Below the pieces are notes generated by a model. It saw only the letters and a list, made by a program, of their open reading frames with translations, was not told the DNA's origin and did not search any database. Positions 14,667-16,326 of a DNA stretch of 16,326 bases are shown here, one piece after another. Numbering within the stretch: the first letter of the stretch is position 1; the number at the start of each line of letters is the position of its first letter. The DNA comes from Clostridium sp. UBA4746 (GTDB lineage Bacteria; Bacillota; Clostridia; Clostridiales; Clostridiaceae): assembly GCA_002403785.1 (NCBI GenBank), contig DHIM01000119.1, positions 1-16,326 on the forward strand, in the 5' to 3' direction. Position numbers and translations under genes: made by a program.

Positions 14667-15157
14667 TAAACTTCAGTCCTTTCTTTAAGATAATTTACAA
14701 GTCCTTCAGCATTAATAATCTCTTGCATAAATGCTGGAAAAGGTGTTGCCTTATACGTTTTTCCCTTTGTGTTGTTTGTAATAACTCCAGAAACGACATC
14801 AACTGAAACATCATTACCTTCTTCAATGTCGCGAGCTGCTTCAACGCATTCTAAGATAGGTAAACCTATGTTAATTGAATTTCTGTAGAATATTCTTGCA
14901 AAAGTTTCAGCAATTATACAACTAATTCCAACGGTTTTTATAGCAAGAGGTGCATGCTCTCTTGAGGATCCACAACCAAAATTTTTACCAGCAACCATTA
15001 TGTCACCATCTTTAACTTTACCTACAAAATTCTTATCTATATCTTCCATGCAATGCGCTGCAAGCTCGAATGCGTTTGATGTATTAAGGTATCTTGCAGG
15101 GATTATAACGTCAGTATCTACATTATTACCATATTTTATAGCTTTTCCTTTAAACAT
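14666..15157 (-). CDS. leuD: 3-isopropylmalate dehydratase small subunit
   Basis: Swivelling-domain subunit that with LeuC isomerises 2- to 3-isopropylmalate. The 163 residues belong to the short LeuD form found with archaeal and clostridial LeuC, not the roughly 200-residue enterobacterial form. Seen are GNNVDTDVIIPARYL (10-24), AGKNFGCGSSREHAP (56-70) with the substrate-binding serine and arginine loop, and ARIFYRNSINIGLP (86-99). ATG 15157 overlaps the leuC TAA by one base, and AGGAGG sits 7 bases upstream inside the leuC tail. The leuB gene joins its end in the same way. Confidence 0.95.
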   Translation of the reverse strand: MFKGKAIKYGNNVDTDVIIPARYLNTSNAFELAAHCMEDIDKNFVGKVKDGDIMVAGKNFGCGSSREHAPLAIKTVGISCIIAETFARIFYRNSINIGLPILECVEAARDIEEGNDVSVDVVSGVITNNTKGKTYKATPFPAFMQEIINAEGLVNYLKERTEV

Positions 15158-16326
15158 TACATTACCTCCTCGGGTGAAGAAATTTTTCCTGTTATTGCGG
15201 ATGCTGCAGCTACTGCTGGACTACAAAGATATACTTCACTTTCAGGATCACCCATTCTACCAACAAAATTTCTGTTTGTAGTTGAAAGAGCTTTTTCACC
15301 TTTTGCAAGTATTCCCATATGTCCGCCGAGACATGGTCCACAGGTTGGAGTACTTACAGCAATTCCAGCTTCGATAAATATTTCAATTAAACCTTCTCTA
15401 AGTGCTTGAAGATAAATTTTTTGAGTAGCAGGGAAGATTAATGTTCTTATTTTAGGATTAACTGTTTTACCTTTGAAGATACTTGCAGCCATTCTAAGGT
15501 CTTCTATTCTTCCATTAGTACAGGATCCGATTACTACTTGATCTAGGATTACTTCACCAACCTCATCGATAGTTCTAGTATTGTCCGGAAGGTGAGGGAA
15601 TGCTACAGTTGGTTTTATAGTACTTAGATCTATTTCAATTACTCTAGAATACTGTGCATCGGCATCGGCTTTAAAAATCATTGGAGTTTTAGTTGAATGC
15701 TCTTTTACATATTCTAAAGTTTTATCATCAACTTCAAATATTCCGTTCTTAGCACCTGCTTCAATTGCCATATTGGATATTGTAAATCGGTCATCTATAG
15801 ATAGATTTTGGAGACCTGGCCCTGTATATTCCATGGATTGATACAACGCACCATCTACTCCGATCATTCCTATGATATGAAGGATTACGTCTTTACCACA
15901 AACCCATTTTTGCATTTTGCCAGTTATAACAAATTTTATTGCTTCGGGAATTTTGAACCAACACTTTCCACTTGCCATCCCTGCAGCCATATCGGTACTT
16001 CCAACCCCAGTTGAAAAAGCACCTAAAGCTCCATAAGTACAAGTATGAGAATCAGCACCAATTACAACATCGCCAGTTACTACAAGTCCTTTTTCTGGTA
16101 ATAGGGCATGTTCAATACCCATTTGTCCTACCTCGAAAAAGTTTTCAATTCCTTTTGCATATGCAAATTCGCGGATACATTTACATTGCTCAGCAGATTT
16201 AATATCCTTGTTTGGACTAAAATGATCTGGAACAATAGCAATTTTCTTTTTATCAAAAACATTATCAACACCCATTTTGTTAAACTCGTTAACGGCTACT
16301 GGTGTTGTTACGTCATTACCTAAAAC
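15157..16326 (-). CDS. leuC: 3-isopropylmalate dehydratase large subunit, start beyond the window
   Basis: Iron-sulfur subunit of isopropylmalate isomerase. The frame stays open to the window edge: the 17 codons upstream of MGVDNVFDKK read VLGNDVTTPVAVNEFNK, conserved LeuC sequence, so the true start is outside and 389 residues are seen of a usual 420 or so. The cluster-ligand cysteines are present in GSCTNG (C269 of the visible part) and TPTCGPCLGG (C329, C332). GADSHTCTYGALGAFSTGVGSTD is recognised by its key residues DSHTCTYG. The set matches the archaeal/clostridial LeuC form that goes with the short LeuD. It is the first of the leucine genes visible here; its promoter lies outside the window. 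Overlap with leuD is one base. Confidence 0.95.
   Translation of the reverse strand, partial: VLGNDVTTPVAVNEFNKMGVDNVFDKKKIAIVPDHFSPNKDIKSAEQCKCIREFAYAKGIENFFEVGQMGIEHALLPEKGLVVTGDVVIGADSHTCTYGALGAFSTGVGSTDMAAGMASGKCWFKIPEAIKFVITGKMQKWVCGKDVILHIIGMIGVDGALYQSMEYTGPGLQNLSIDDRFTISNMAIEAGAKNGIFEVDDKTLEYVKEHSTKTPMIFKADADAQYSRVIEIDLSTIKPTVAFPHLPDNTRTIDEVGEVILDQVVIGSCTNGRIEDLRMAASIFKGKTVNPKIRTLIFPATQKIYLQALREGLIEIFIEAGIAVSTPTCGPCLGGHMGILAKGEKALSTTNRNFVGRMGDPESEVYLCSPAVAAASAITGKISSPEEVM

Overview
This is AT-rich, low-GC Gram-positive chromosomal DNA. The strong AAGGAGG-type ribosome binding sites, a leucine T-box leader, an OppA lipoprotein signal and the protein families all point to a Clostridium or close relative. 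The species cannot be named from the window. No mobile element, CRISPR array, tRNA or rRNA was seen. Both ends cut through genes.

Layout, left to right. (1) 1-578, plus strand: the 3' part of a polar amino-acid ABC transporter ATPase, followed by a terminator. (2) 579-925: no large gene, but it holds that terminator, four tandem 11-bp repeats ending just upstream of a TATAAT, and a 15-codon ORF with a near-perfect ribosome binding site. (3) 926-2206, plus: a one-chain membrane redox protein with a NapH-like membrane part, two 4Fe-4S motifs, a fifth membrane helix, a Ser/Thr/Asn-rich linker and a covalent-FMN domain. (4) 2357-3784, plus: a sodium:solute symporter whose 3' end overlaps by 17 bp the convergent operon.

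(5) 11308 down to 3768, minus: a peptide-uptake operon, oppB-oppC-oppD-oppF-oppA, then a short-stemmed terminator, a class A beta-lactamase-fold serine hydrolase with no signal peptide, and a dipeptide epimerase of the L-Ala-D/L-Glu type. Together they suggest import of oligopeptides, probably including muropeptides, with cytoplasmic processing and epimerisation. (6) 11309-11606: a divergent regulatory region. It has the opp promoter, two inverted repeats, a candidate plus-strand mini transcription unit encoding a 23-residue peptide or small RNA, and a symmetric terminator shared with leuA.

(7) 16326 down to 11607, minus: leucine biosynthesis in the order leuC (cut by the window edge), leuD, leuB, a leucine T-box leader, then leuA. 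leuC/leuD/leuB overlap by single bases (TAATG) and look translationally coupled. The T-box lies inside the cluster, directly before leuA, and is preceded by two 20-bp tandem repeats. LeuA makes 2-isopropylmalate, LeuCD isomerises it and LeuB oxidises it. The T-box senses uncharged tRNA-Leu (specifier CTC), so committed-step synthesis rises when leucine is scarce.

Most gene calls are ordinary. The parts worth a second look are the signal-less beta-lactamase-like enzyme in the peptide operon, the redox fusion with its response-regulator-like repeats, the internal T-box with its tandem repeats, and the small plus-strand unit at 11439-11588.
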